A DNA stretch of 64,000 bases from the NCBI GenBank assembly GCA_016794585.1, contig JAEUJM010000042.1:1-64000 (forward strand), written 5' to 3'. How positions within the stretch are numbered: the first letter of the stretch is position 1; each line of letters starts with the position of its first letter. Below the pieces are notes generated by a model, which had not been told where the DNA came from, did no database searches, and saw only the letters and a program-made list of their open reading frames with translations. A program made the translations under genes and the position numbers. The stretch comes from Acidimicrobiales bacterium. Its GTDB lineage: Bacteria; Actinomycetota; Acidimicrobiia; Acidimicrobiales; DATDAH01. This document shows, piece by piece, positions 1 through 7,796 of this stretch.

Positions 1-663
1 GTCGTAGTCGCGTTGTGCTTTGGTGCGGGGCCCTTCGGGGCTGTCGGCGGGGTCGGGGCTGTCGTGGAGGTCCAGGGCGGTCTGGAGGAGCTCGGCGTCT
101 TCGTTGGTTCCCCAGATCTCGGTGGAGGCCATCCGCCCGGACCGCCGGCGGCGCACCGAACGCTTCGAGAGGTCGGGGGGTTCTTGTTCGTCGACGGCGT
201 CGATCCAGTCGTCGAGGAACCCGACGAACTCCTCGAGCGTGACGATGCGCCGGGCGGCTTCGACCATCGCGTCGACACACGCCGCGAACGCCGTCTCGTG
301 CTTGTGTTCGGCCTGGGCCAACAGCCGTACCCGCAGGACCGGGATCTCGTCGCCGTCCAACGCGGCGGCCACCTCGGGGTGGCGGGCGTAGAGGCCGGCG
401 GTCTTGACGAGCAGTTGGGCTTCGGGGCGGGTCATCTGAAAGCGGTGGGTGAGCCACGGGACCGGCCCGGTGGCGCCGTCGTCGGCCCACGCCCCCGCGG
501 CGTCCCACTCGGCCACCGCCCGCACCCGCTCCGCTTCAAGGCGCTCGGTGGCGCCCAACACGTCGAGCACCCGATCCGACCGGGCCAACGACGACCACCC
601 GGCGCGCTCCTCGGCGGCGAGCCCCTTGATGCCCACCCGCAGCTCGGCGACCGGATCGAACAT
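1..663 (-). CDS. DUF222 / 13E12-repeat HNH endonuclease family protein, 3' end outside window
   Basis: The minus strand is open from an ATG at 663 to the window edge (221 residues, no stop), so only the N-terminal part is seen. It begins MFDPVAELRVGIKGL and continues with the helical DUF222 pattern: LEAERVRAVAEWDAAGAW, then a substrate-like arm with MTRPEAQLLVKTA. In this actinobacterial family an HNH nuclease domain normally follows DUF222 at the C-terminus; that part would lie left of the window. These genes occur in many scattered copies in actinobacterial genomes and their role is not well defined. The family call is firm; nuclease activity is inferred. Confidence 0.85.
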   Translation of the reverse strand, partial: MFDPVAELRVGIKGLAAEERAGWSSLARSDRVLDVLGATERLEAERVRAVAEWDAAGAWADDGATGPVPWLTHRFQMTRPEAQLLVKTAGLYARHPEVAAALDGDEIPVLRVRLLAQAEHKHETAFAACVDAMVEAARRIVTLEEFVGFLDDWIDAVDEQEPPDLSKRSVRRRRSGRMASTEIWGTNEDAELLQTALDLHDSPDPADSPEGPRTKAQRDYD

Positions 664-807
664 ACGTTCATTCTACGGACCCCCTGTGACAAGAAAGAGG
701 GGGCGTCGACCGTGTCGGCCGTCCCACTTGCCGGGTGGACACTCAGAACCCGACGGTCGCCGCGGGACGCCGCCCACCCGCCGGCCCGCCGCCGCCTCAC
801 TAGCGTG

Positions 808-1650
808 GTGCCGGTGAGCCGGGCACGTGAGCGCCACCCGTGGAACACGGGCTTCGAGTGGGAGCTGCCAGAGCGGGCGCCGGCGACCATCACCGCTGAG
901 CAGCGGGACCAGTACGACCGGGACGGGTTCCTCGTGCTGCGGGGCGCCTTCGCCCCTGAGGAGCTGGCACCCGTGGAGGCGGCGTGCGACGAGGCGGTCG
1001 AGCTCGTCGCCGGGCTGCTCGAGCAGGTGGAGGGCGGGCGGCTCTCGGTGGCGGGGCTCGACACGCAGGTGGTCGCGCCGCACGTCGTGCTGCGGTCCGA
1101 GGCGGCCAAGGCGTTCTGCCGCCACCCCGTCTTCGCCGGCGTGTGCCGCGATCTGATGGGCGACGACGTCCGCCTCTACTGGGAGCAGGCGGTCTACAAG
1201 GTGCCCCACGGTGCCGAGCCGGTGCTGTGGCACCAGGACAACGGCTACACGTTCATCGAGCCGCAGGCGTACCTGACCTTCTGGGTCTCGCTCACCGACG
1301 CCACGCCGGACAACGGCTGCGTCTCGATCATGGCGGGGGCCCATCGGGACGGGACGCTGACCCACGCCGAGACGCCCATCGGCTTCGAGTGCTGGGGCGA
1401 CCACGACCAGGCGATCGACGTACCCACGCAGGCCGGCGACGTCGTCGTCTTCTCCTCGCTCAGCCCGCACGCCACCCGGGTCAACACGACCGACGCCGTG
1501 CGCAAGGCCTACATCGTCCAGTACTGCCACGCCGACGCCGTCGGCTACCTCGGTAACGGCGCCGGCGGCCGAGGCGACCCCGTCCCGCAGGACGACGTCG
1601 CCCGACAGATGCCCCTGCTCGTCGGCGGCGCCCCGGTGCCCCCGAGCTGA
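808..1650 (+). CDS. Phytanoyl-CoA dioxygenase (PhyH) family protein
   Basis: A 280-residue Fe(II)/2-oxoglutarate-dependent oxygenase of the PhyH family. The metal facial triad is visible as WHQDNGY (His and Asp near residues 142 and 144) and SPHATRVN (distal His, with the Arg that binds 2-oxoglutarate). PDNGCVSIMAGAH is the usual PhyH strand. The open frame runs far upstream, but it overlaps the antisense DUF222 gene there. GTG codons at 805, 808 and 814 are the plausible starts and 808 was chosen arbitrarily among them. The natural substrate cannot be read from sequence; many relatives hydroxylate acyl-CoAs or small natural products. It stands alone, convergent with the HepT/MntA pair. Confidence 0.88.
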   Translation: MPVSRARERHPWNTGFEWELPERAPATITAEQRDQYDRDGFLVLRGAFAPEELAPVEAACDEAVELVAGLLEQVEGGRLSVAGLDTQVVAPHVVLRSEAAKAFCRHPVFAGVCRDLMGDDVRLYWEQAVYKVPHGAEPVLWHQDNGYTFIEPQAYLTFWVSLTDATPDNGCVSIMAGAHRDGTLTHAETPIGFECWGDHDQAIDVPTQAGDVVVFSSLSPHATRVNTTDAVRKAYIVQYCHADAVGYLGNGAGGRGDPVPQDDVARQMPLLVGGAPVPPS

Positions 1651-1657
1651 GCGCCAC

Positions 1658-1996
1658 TCAACCGATCTCGTCGATGAGCTCGTCGAACAGCGCGATGAGC
1701 GCCGGCACTCGCTCGGCGGCCACCTCCCAGACGATCCGATCATCGATCTTCGTGTACTCGTGGATCAGCACGTTGCGGAACGCGACGATCCGAGGCAGAT
1801 CCGGGATGCGTTCAACCAGATCCGGGGCGGTCTGCCCGAACTGGTTGAGCGCCTCGCCCACGATCTCGAACTGGCGCTCGACCGCAGAGCGCACCAAGGC
1901 ATCGTTCTCGTAGTCGTCCCACGAGCGGCCGGCCAGGAACTCGACGATGAGGCCCGCGGCCTGGCGGGCATCCCAGAGGAACGCCCCGAGGATCAC
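1658..1996 (-). CDS. hepT: HepT-like ribonuclease toxin (DUF86)
   Basis: This 112-residue helical protein carries the HEPN RNase motif RX4HXY as RNVLIHEY (Arg74, His79, Tyr81). In known HepT/MntA systems HepT is an RNase toxin, and MntA neutralises it by AMPylating the Tyr of this motif. The GTG start (1996-1994) overlaps the MntA stop as GTGA, so the two are translationally coupled with the antitoxin gene first, the usual order for many pairs. Length matches the family. All motif residues are present, so the toxin is predicted to be intact. Confidence 0.9.
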   Translation of the reverse strand: MILGAFLWDARQAAGLIVEFLAGRSWDDYENDALVRSAVERQFEIVGEALNQFGQTAPDLVERIPDLPRIVAFRNVLIHEYTKIDDRIVWEVAAERVPALIALFDELIDEIG

Positions 1997-2307
1997 GCGG
2001 CATACAACACCTGGCGAGTGGGCTCGACGGAGGCGGCGAAGAACGGGTTGCGCAGGGCCGATGGGTCGACGAGATCGATGGGGAGACCGAGCAACTTCTC
2101 GAGCGACTCCTTGAAGCCGAAATAGGCGTCCAACCGGCTCAGGCCCGTCGGCGGTTCGAACTCGACGAGTAGGTCCAGGTCGCTGTGGTCAGGGTCGAAC
2201 CCACCGGTGACTGCAGAGCCGAACAGGTCGAGGCGCGTCACGCCGAAGCGTCTGCACAGGGCGTCAAGGGCGTCCCGCTGGGCGACGACCTCATCGAGCA
2301 CGGTCAC
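1993..2307 (-). CDS. mntA: MntA-like minimal nucleotidyltransferase antitoxin
   Basis: About 104 residues with the Pol-beta nucleotidyltransferase signature: LFGSAVTGGF followed by SDLDLLVEF, that is GS and DxD separated by 11 residues (10 is common). In the family this enzyme adds AMP to the partner HepT toxin. The likely start is the GTG at 2307, with a second GTG two codons later; reading further upstream would enter the neighbouring gene. It is the first gene of a two-gene operon with hepT. The system may act in plasmid or phage defence or simply in addiction; the sequence does not tell. Confidence 0.88.
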   Translation of the reverse strand: MTVLDEVVAQRDALDALCRRFGVTRLDLFGSAVTGGFDPDHSDLDLLVEFEPPTGLSRLDAYFGFKESLEKLLGLPIDLVDPSALRNPFFAASVEPTRQVLYAA

Positions 2308-2375
2308 GCCAAGGATTCTCCCACGCTGACCCAGCGTCGGCAGCTTGCGCTGGGACGGCCAGGTCGCCGCCCGGC

Positions 2376-3128
2376 TCACTCCAGCCAGTCGGCGAGGTCG
2401 GCGGCGTCCCAGTCGTCGGGGCCATACACGGTCCCCGGCATCGGCGTCATGAGGTGGGTGTCGCCGCCGGTGACGAACCCGGCGACGGTTCGTTCCCACG
2501 CCACCAGGCGCTCGTCGCCGTCGCCGTCGCACAGCCCACGGGCGGCGTCCCGGGCCCGCCGCAGCGCGGTCTGCGCAGCGATGGACGTCGCCCACAGCAC
2601 CACCACCTCGTGCTGGTTGCCCAGCACCTCGTAGATCCCGGTCGGCTCGTGCCCGTGCTCGCGCCACACCGGCACCTGCTCGCGCACGACGGCGTCGAGG
2701 TAGTCGAGTGCGGTCCCCGGACGCACCGTCAGCAGTTGCTGGACGAACAGGGTCCCCCGCACGCCCGCCGCCGCGATCGACGCCGTGGACGGCGATCCGG
2801 GCACGCCGCCGCACAACCGGTCGAATCCGCCGGTGCGCCATTGCGCCGCCTCGTCCCACCAGTCGCCGTAGAAGGCGTCGCGGCGCTTCAGGTTCAGCCG
2901 GTCGACGTTGGCCGCCCACCCCTCCCAGCCGGCGGGGCCGACGTCCCACACGTTCACCACCTGGGGCCAGCGCCCGCCGCCCATCGCACAGACGAAGAAC
3001 GTGCCCTGGAGCGAGAGCATGTCGGGCATCGCATTGGTGGGCTCGCGGGCGGCGTGGGCCATGTAGTCGTACTGGCCCTGCCCGACGATGTCGATCACCT
3101 CGTGCAGGTAGAGGTCACGCTCGGCCAC
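2376..3128 (-). CDS. NIPSNAP-like (dimeric alpha/beta-barrel) protein of unknown function
   Basis: From the GTG at 3128 the frame gives 250 residues starting VAERDLYLHEVIDIV. Two ferredoxin-like alpha/beta repeats are suggested: an N-terminal one around LYLHEVIDIVGQGQYDYM, and a second around TLFVQQLLTVRPGTALDYLDAVV, the pattern of NIPSNAP/EthD-type proteins. No catalytic motif is evident. Longer upstream starts exist but give low-complexity sequence unlike the rest. The family assignment is tentative; it may be a stress-responsive or ligand-binding barrel. Confidence 0.6.
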   Translation of the reverse strand: MAERDLYLHEVIDIVGQGQYDYMAHAAREPTNAMPDMLSLQGTFFVCAMGGGRWPQVVNVWDVGPAGWEGWAANVDRLNLKRRDAFYGDWWDEAAQWRTGGFDRLCGGVPGSPSTASIAAAGVRGTLFVQQLLTVRPGTALDYLDAVVREQVPVWREHGHEPTGIYEVLGNQHEVVVLWATSIAAQTALRRARDAARGLCDGDGDERLVAWERTVAGFVTGGDTHLMTPMPGTVYGPDDWDAADLADWLE

Positions 3129-3215
3129 CGGCCCACCGTAGGGCGGGCGACGAGCGCAGGGCTCGAGCGGAGCAGCAGCCGATGAGTCGCGCCGTCGACC
3201 TCCGTCACCTCTCCC

Positions 3216-3524
3216 ATGGGAGAGCCACGGCCTCTGTGCCGCGTGCGGGTGGAGCGCTCCGACGGGTCGGTCGTGGCCGATCGGGTCCTGCACGGCTTCG
3301 GCGAGCCCGACCTCGACACCCTCGACGCCGTGGCCCGCCTCCTGCTGGCGGCACGGCGAACGGGGGAGCACCTCGTCGTGGTCGACGCGGTCCCCGCCCT
3401 GTGGGAGCTGCTCGAGCTGGCCGGCCTACCCGTCGAGGTGGGCGGGGAGCCCGAAGCGGGGGAAGACCTCACCGGGGTCGAGCAGGTCGAGGAAGAAGCT
3501 CATCTCGGCGATCCGGCCGTCTGA
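3216..3524 (+). CDS. STAS-like small protein overlapping the sigma-factor gene
   Basis: A 102-residue protein starting MGEPRPLCRVRVERSDG. Its core GEPDLDTLDAVARLLLAARR and WELLELAGLPVEVGG follows the pattern of a family of actinobacterial STAS-domain-like proteins (beta-helix-beta with LELAGL near the end). The acidic tail (GVEQVEEEAHLGDPAV) is encoded by the DNA complementary to the last 33 codons of the neighbouring sigma-factor gene, so the two genes overlap tail to tail by 99 bp. A link to sigma control, as for anti-sigma-factor antagonists, is suggested by position only. No phosphorylatable Ser/Thr was identified with confidence. Confidence 0.65.
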   Translation: MGEPRPLCRVRVERSDGSVVADRVLHGFGEPDLDTLDAVARLLLAARRTGEHLVVVDAVPALWELLELAGLPVEVGGEPEAGEDLTGVEQVEEEAHLGDPAV

Positions 3525-4406
3525 GATCTCGAGCACCTGGATGGCCCAAGGGGCCCACCCGCCGGCGGGGTCGGGGCGGTACTGGCCGAACGCTGGGCAC
3601 CCGTTGGCGGTGGTCGCCACCAGGCGCGAGCCGCGGCACCCGCTGGGCCCCGGCTCGACCATCCAGGCACCGATGTCCTCCGCGCCCTGGAGCCACAAGG
3701 CGAAAGGGGGCATGGACTGGATGGCGTCGTCGTGGAGCAGGGTGACCAGCGTCTCGATGTCGTAGCGCTCGAAGGCGTCCACGTAGCGCTCGAGCAGGGC
3801 GGCGTCGGCCTCACCCAGATCGGTGGGGTGAGGCCGCTCGGGCAGCTCGGCCATGGTGGCGCGGGCCCGCTGGAGGGCGCTGTTGACCGAGGCGACCGTC
3901 GTATCGAGCAGCTCGGCCGCCTCGGCCGCCGGCCAGCGCAGCACCTCGCAGAGGATCAGCGCCGCCCGTTGCTTGGGGGGCAGGTGCTGGAGAGCGGTCA
4001 CGAAGGCGAGGCGGATGGTCTCGCGGTGGTGGGCCACCTCGGCCGGGTCGGAGGTCTCCGGGGCGATGCGACCGTCTCCGATCGGCGTGACCCACGGCAG
4101 CTCGGGCTGTGGAGCGCCCAGCAGGCGCTCGTCGGGCGGCGAGGAAGGGCCCATCTCCATGGGACGGGCCCGGCGCTGCACCTGACGGCCCATGTCGATG
4201 CAGACGTTGGTGGCGATGCGGTAGAGCCACGTGCGCAGGCTGGACCGGCCCTCGAAGCGGGCGGCGTTGCGCCAGGCACGCACCATCGTCTCCTGGACGG
4301 CGTCCTCCGCCTCGGACCCGGCGCCCAGCATGCGGTAGCAGTAGCCCGTCAGCTCGCGCCGGAAGGGCTCGAGGTCGAGCACGACCTCGGTGTCGGAAGC
4401 GGTCAT
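3426..4406 (-). CDS. ECF RNA polymerase sigma factor with C-terminal SnoaL-like domain
   Basis: 326 residues from the ATG at 4406. Region 2 is recognisable as YCYRMLGAGSEAEDAVQETM and GRSSLRTWLYRIATN; region 4 as LPPKQRAALILCEVLRWPAA with AELLDTTVASVNSALQRAR, the helix-turn-helix for the -35 element. About 130 residues follow (LLERYVDAFERYDIETLV onward) that look like a SnoaL-type cone fold. This arrangement is typical of the ECF41/SigG-SigJ-like group, in which the C-terminal domain modulates activity in place of a classical anti-sigma factor. The 3' end overlaps the STAS-like gene on the other strand. Confidence 0.9.
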   Translation of the reverse strand: MTASDTEVVLDLEPFRRELTGYCYRMLGAGSEAEDAVQETMVRAWRNAARFEGRSSLRTWLYRIATNVCIDMGRQVQRRARPMEMGPSSPPDERLLGAPQPELPWVTPIGDGRIAPETSDPAEVAHHRETIRLAFVTALQHLPPKQRAALILCEVLRWPAAEAAELLDTTVASVNSALQRARATMAELPERPHPTDLGEADAALLERYVDAFERYDIETLVTLLHDDAIQSMPPFALWLQGAEDIGAWMVEPGPSGCRGSRLVATTANGCPAFGQYRPDPAGGWAPWAIQVLEISDGRIAEMSFFLDLLDPGEVFPRFGLPAHLDG

Positions 4407-4510
4407 CGCGTCCCAGGGTAGGGAGCGCGGACGGGTCGGCGCTCGGGTGGCCATGGATGGGGGACGGACACGGGCAGCCGAACTCATCGTGCCCGGCGCC
4501 GCGCCCGACC

Positions 4511-5434
4511 TCAGCCGAACGCCGCCTCCCGCCGGCGCAGGATGGCGCACAGCGTCTGGTTGAACGGTGCCTCCAACCCGAGCTCGCGGCTGAGGTCGAC
4601 CACCGCGCCGTTGATGACGTCGACCTCGGAGGGCCGGCGGGCCAGGTGGTCGAGGCGCATCGAGGGGCTGGCGTCGGGGATCGTGGCGGCGAAGTCGGTG
4701 ACGTAGCGGACGGGGTCGTCGAAGGGGAAGGCGACGCCGAGAGCCACGCCCGCTCGATGGGCCTCGAGCATGCACCCGAGCGCGACGGCCCAGGCCTCCT
4801 CGTCGGCCATCAGCTCACCGACGGTCAGGTCGAAGGCCGCGGTCGGTGCGCTGAGGGTCACGTTGCAGAGGAACTTCTCCCAGATCATGAGGGGGAGGTC
4901 GGGGAAGGCCTTCACGTTGAACCCGGCGTCGCGCCACGCCGTTTCGAGGGCCAGCAGCCGGTCGGTCAGGCCGCCGCGCAGCTCGCCGATACGGATGAGG
5001 CGCATGCCCTCGTGGTGCACATGGCCGGGCTCGGGGATCGACGAGCCGAAGCCCTCGGCGATCCCGATCAGGATGTGGCGCTCGGGCACGTGGCGGGCGA
5101 CCCGCTCGCCGGCACCGAGTCCGTTCTGGAAGGCCATGACCATGTCGTCGGGGCGCAGCAGAGGAGCGACCTCGGCGGCCACCGCCTCGACGTCCGCGGC
5201 CTTGGTGGCGATCAGCCACAGGTCGGCGGGGCCGGCATCCTCGGGCCGACGCCCCGCGGAGATGCCCTCGACCACCCGGTCGCCGCTGGCCCCGGAGACC
5301 CGCAGGCCCGCGCTGGCGATGGCGTCGACGTGCTCGGCCCACCGGTCGACGGCCCACACCTCGTGACCGGCCGCGCCCAGCAGCCCGGCGTACACCGAGC
5401 CCATGGCCCCGGTCCCGACGACGACGATCCTCAT
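4511..5434 (-). CDS. Ketopantoate reductase family protein (PanE/ApbA)
   Basis: 307 residues with an N-terminal Rossmann nucleotide site (MRIVVVGTGAMGSVYAGLL) and the Lys of IATKAADVEAV that orders the substrate. The C-terminal helical domain has IWEKFLCNVTLSAPTA and RPSEVDVINGAVV, matching the ApbA_C signature (Lys, Asn, Glu). The family reduces 2-dehydropantoate to pantoate with NADPH on the route to CoA, though many actinobacterial paralogues act on other 2-keto acids. No panB or panC is nearby, so the pantothenate role is not supported by context. The next gene downstream of its start is an SDR in the same direction, 40 bp away. Confidence 0.85.
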   Translation of the reverse strand: MRIVVVGTGAMGSVYAGLLGAAGHEVWAVDRWAEHVDAIASAGLRVSGASGDRVVEGISAGRRPEDAGPADLWLIATKAADVEAVAAEVAPLLRPDDMVMAFQNGLGAGERVARHVPERHILIGIAEGFGSSIPEPGHVHHEGMRLIRIGELRGGLTDRLLALETAWRDAGFNVKAFPDLPLMIWEKFLCNVTLSAPTAAFDLTVGELMADEEAWAVALGCMLEAHRAGVALGVAFPFDDPVRYVTDFAATIPDASPSMRLDHLARRPSEVDVINGAVVDLSRELGLEAPFNQTLCAILRRREAAFG

Positions 5435-5474
5435 CTGCGCTCCTGTCCTGCGGGCGGCCTGCCGGGTCGAGCGC

Positions 5475-6236
5475 TCAGCTCGCGGTCAGGCCGTTGTCGA
5501 TGGTGTAGACCGCGCCCGTCACCGACCGGGCCTCGTCCGACGCGAGGAAGGCGAACAGCGCCGCCACCTCGTCGGGCTCGGTCATGCCCCGGTGCCCCAC
5601 CATGCGGCCCGCCAGCTCGGCATCGAGGTCGTCGGGGAACGCCGCGGTGGCGGCGATGTTGGTGCGCGTTCCGGCCGGCGCGATGGCGTTCACCCGCAGT
5701 GGGGTCTTGAGGTACTCCGTGGCGAGGGCCCGCGTGAGCTGGACGACACCGCCCTTGCTCATGCAGTACGCCACCACGTAGGGCACGCCCTGGAGGCCGG
5801 CGTTCGAGGCGATGTTGACGATGTTGCCCTCGGCCTGGAGCAGGTGAGGGATGGCGGCCTGCGAGAGGAAGAAGGGGGCGTCGAGGTTGATGGCCATGAG
5901 CTTGCGGTACTGCTCGCGGGTCACGTCCGTGGCGTGTGCCGCCACGAGGATCCCGGCCACGTTGCCGAGCACATCGAGACGGCCGAATCGACCGACGGCG
6001 GTGTGCACGGCGGTGACGCAGGCGTCGGGGTCACTCAGGTCGGCGATGGCGGTGGCCAGCTCACCGTTGCCCTCGGCGAGGGCCCCGAAGCCGGCCGTGT
6101 CCTCCAGCCCGGCGGCATCCACGTCCACGGCGAGGACGGACGCGCCCTCGTCGAGCAGGCGCAGCGTCACCGCCCGGCCGATCCCCGCTCCTGCCCCGGT
6201 GATCAGTGCCACCTTGCCCTCGAAGCGATCCCCCAT
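5475..6236 (-). CDS. Short-chain dehydrogenase/reductase (classical SDR)
   Basis: 253 residues from the ATG at 6236. It has the NAD(P) motif TGAGAGIG, the structural NVAG (in GNVAGIL), the catalytic Ser in IVNIASNAG, and the Tyr-Lys pair in VAYCMSKGG, so it should be active. The acidic Asp after the second strand (LAVDVD) favours NAD(H). It lies immediately upstream of the ketopantoate-reductase-like gene on the same strand and may be co-transcribed. The open frame extends upstream of 6236, but that part lies outside the SDR fold. Confidence 0.9.
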   Translation of the reverse strand: MGDRFEGKVALITGAGAGIGRAVTLRLLDEGASVLAVDVDAAGLEDTAGFGALAEGNGELATAIADLSDPDACVTAVHTAVGRFGRLDVLGNVAGILVAAHATDVTREQYRKLMAINLDAPFFLSQAAIPHLLQAEGNIVNIASNAGLQGVPYVVAYCMSKGGVVQLTRALATEYLKTPLRVNAIAPAGTRTNIAATAAFPDDLDAELAGRMVGHRGMTEPDEVAALFAFLASDEARSVTGAVYTIDNGLTAS

Positions 6237-6348
6237 CAGGTGCGTCCTCCGTCTCGTGTGCGTCGGGCGAGTCTGGCACCGCCGGGGCGAGCGCTCCGAA
6301 CCCGCCAGCGGGAGCTCGGCCCCAGCCGTCGTCAGTAGGATCGTGGCC

Positions 6349-6576
6349 ATGCCGACCTACGAGTACCGGTGCCGCGCCTGCGGCGAGACCTTCGAGCTCC
6401 GGCGTTCGATGGCCGACTCCGACGCCGCCGCCACGTGTCCATCGGGCCACGACGACACCACCCGCCTGCTGAGCGTGTTCGCCTCCGTGGGTTCGGCCAC
6501 CGCCTCCGGCCCTGCGCCCAGTGCCGGCCCGCCCGCCGGCGGGTGCGGTGGCGGGTGCGCCTGCTACCCGAGCTGA
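6349..6576 (+). CDS. FmdB family zinc-ribbon protein
   Basis: A 75-residue protein beginning MPTYEYRCRACGETFELRRSM, the standard FmdB start with the first zinc knuckle CRAC. The second knuckle is degenerate: CPSGH, where the family normally has CxxC. The C-terminus is Gly/Cys-rich (GGCGGGCACYPS). These proteins are usually called putative regulatory zinc ribbons; their function is largely unknown. It is transcribed divergently from the SDR gene, with 112 bp between the starts. Confidence 0.88.
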   Translation: MPTYEYRCRACGETFELRRSMADSDAAATCPSGHDDTTRLLSVFASVGSATASGPAPSAGPPAGGCGGGCACYPS

Positions 6577-6638
6577 CGCCCGCCGACACCCGGGCCGCCC
6601 GGCTCGCCCGGCTCGCCCGGACGATGCCGTGCTAGCTT

Positions 6639-6654
6639 CTGGACACTTGTCCAG
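6639..6654. promoter_or_regulatory. Palindromic operator upstream of the reductase-Rieske operon
   Basis: CTGGACA and TGTCCAG form a perfect 7-bp inverted repeat with a 2-bp spacer, ending 17 bp before the ATG at 6671. The layout is that of a TetR- or GntR-type operator. A related GACA-N3-TGTC core lies in the TetR intergenic region near 21,350, so the TetR encoded at 20692-21324 is a candidate regulator. This is inference from a short match. Confidence 0.5.
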
Positions 6655-6670
6655 TTCAGGGGGGACCGGG

Positions 6671-7780
6671 ATGTCGAGAGCGCCGCTGCGCGTCGTCCAG
6701 ATGGCCACGGGCAACGTCGGCACCGAGATGGTGCGCCGCCTCGTCGACCACCCGGACCTCGAGCTGGTGGGCCTCTACTGCTGGTCCCCCGCCAAGGTGG
6801 GGCGCGACGCCGGCGAGATCGCCGGGATCGACCCGATCGGCGTGATCGCCACCGACTCGATCGACGACGTCCTCGCCTTGGCGCCCGACGTCGTGGACTT
6901 CAACGGCGTCTGGCCCGACATCGACCTGTTCTGCACCCTGCTCGACCACGGCATCAACGTGGTCACCACCTCGGACTGGATCACCGGCCACCACCGCAAC
7001 GCCAACCATCCGCACCCCTCTGGCCGCCGGCCGAGCGAGCTGATCGACGAGGCCGCCAAACGTGGCGGCGCCAGCTTCTACGGCACCGGCATGAACCCCG
7101 GCCTCGCCCAGATCCTCAGCGTCGTCGCCACCGCGGGCATGGGTCGGGTCGACCACCTCACCGTGCTCGAGACCGTCGACGTCTCGTGCCACCACTCGGT
7201 CGACACGTGGAAGAACGTGGGCTACGGCCGTCCCGTCGACGACCCCGAGGTGCCGGGGTTGCTCGAGAAGGGCTGCACCGTCTTCGGCGACTCGATCCAC
7301 CTCATGGCCGACTGCCTCGACGTCGAGATCGAGGAGATCACCTTCGAGTGCGAGCTCGGCGCCTGCACCGAGGACGTCGACCTCGGCTGGTGGACCCTGC
7401 CGAAGGGCTCGGTGGGCGGCAGCCTGGCCAAGTTCAAGGGCATCGTCGCCGGCGAGCCGAAGATCGAGGTGCACCTCGAGTGGCAGATGACCCCCAAGAC
7501 CGAGCCGCACTGGGACATCCGGGGCTGTTACATCACGACCATCGAGGGCGACCCGATGATCATCAACCGCCACATGATCCTGCCCGCCTCGGGCACCCCG
7601 CACACCCTGATGGACTCGGACTACTTCGCCTCGCTGGGCATGACCATCACGGGCATGCCGGCGCTGAACGCCATGCGCTCGGTGTGCGAGGCCCCTCCGG
7701 GGCTGCTCACCAGCGCCGACCTCCCGCTGCGGGCCTTCGCCGGGCGCTTCCACGACGGGACCGCGGCCCGACGGGGCTGA
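6671..7780 (+). CDS. Dihydrodipicolinate-reductase-like oxidoreductase
   Basis: 369 residues from the ATG at 6671, which follows a GGGGGACC ribosome-binding stretch. The N-terminus LRVVQMATGNVGTEMVRRLVDHPDL is a Rossmann GxGxxG variant (ATGNVG), as in the dihydrodipicolinate reductase-like and 2,4-diaminopentanoate dehydrogenase group. FYGTGMNPGL and a substrate domain follow. These proteins are common in actinobacterial lipid or steroid catabolic clusters, but their substrates are mostly unknown. The next gene, a Rieske oxygenase, starts 16 bp after its stop, so a shared catabolic route is likely. A role in lysine synthesis is unlikely given the length and context. Confidence 0.8.
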   Translation: MSRAPLRVVQMATGNVGTEMVRRLVDHPDLELVGLYCWSPAKVGRDAGEIAGIDPIGVIATDSIDDVLALAPDVVDFNGVWPDIDLFCTLLDHGINVVTTSDWITGHHRNANHPHPSGRRPSELIDEAAKRGGASFYGTGMNPGLAQILSVVATAGMGRVDHLTVLETVDVSCHHSVDTWKNVGYGRPVDDPEVPGLLEKGCTVFGDSIHLMADCLDVEIEEITFECELGACTEDVDLGWWTLPKGSVGGSLAKFKGIVAGEPKIEVHLEWQMTPKTEPHWDIRGCYITTIEGDPMIINRHMILPASGTPHTLMDSDYFASLGMTITGMPALNAMRSVCEAPPGLLTSADLPLRAFAGRFHDGTAARRG

Positions 7781-7796
7781 CCCCGGAGCCGACGCC

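Noticed and set aside
13-807. In-frame upstream extension of the first PhyH gene
   Set aside because: It is the complement of the DUF222 gene; PhyH homology begins only after about 814-880.
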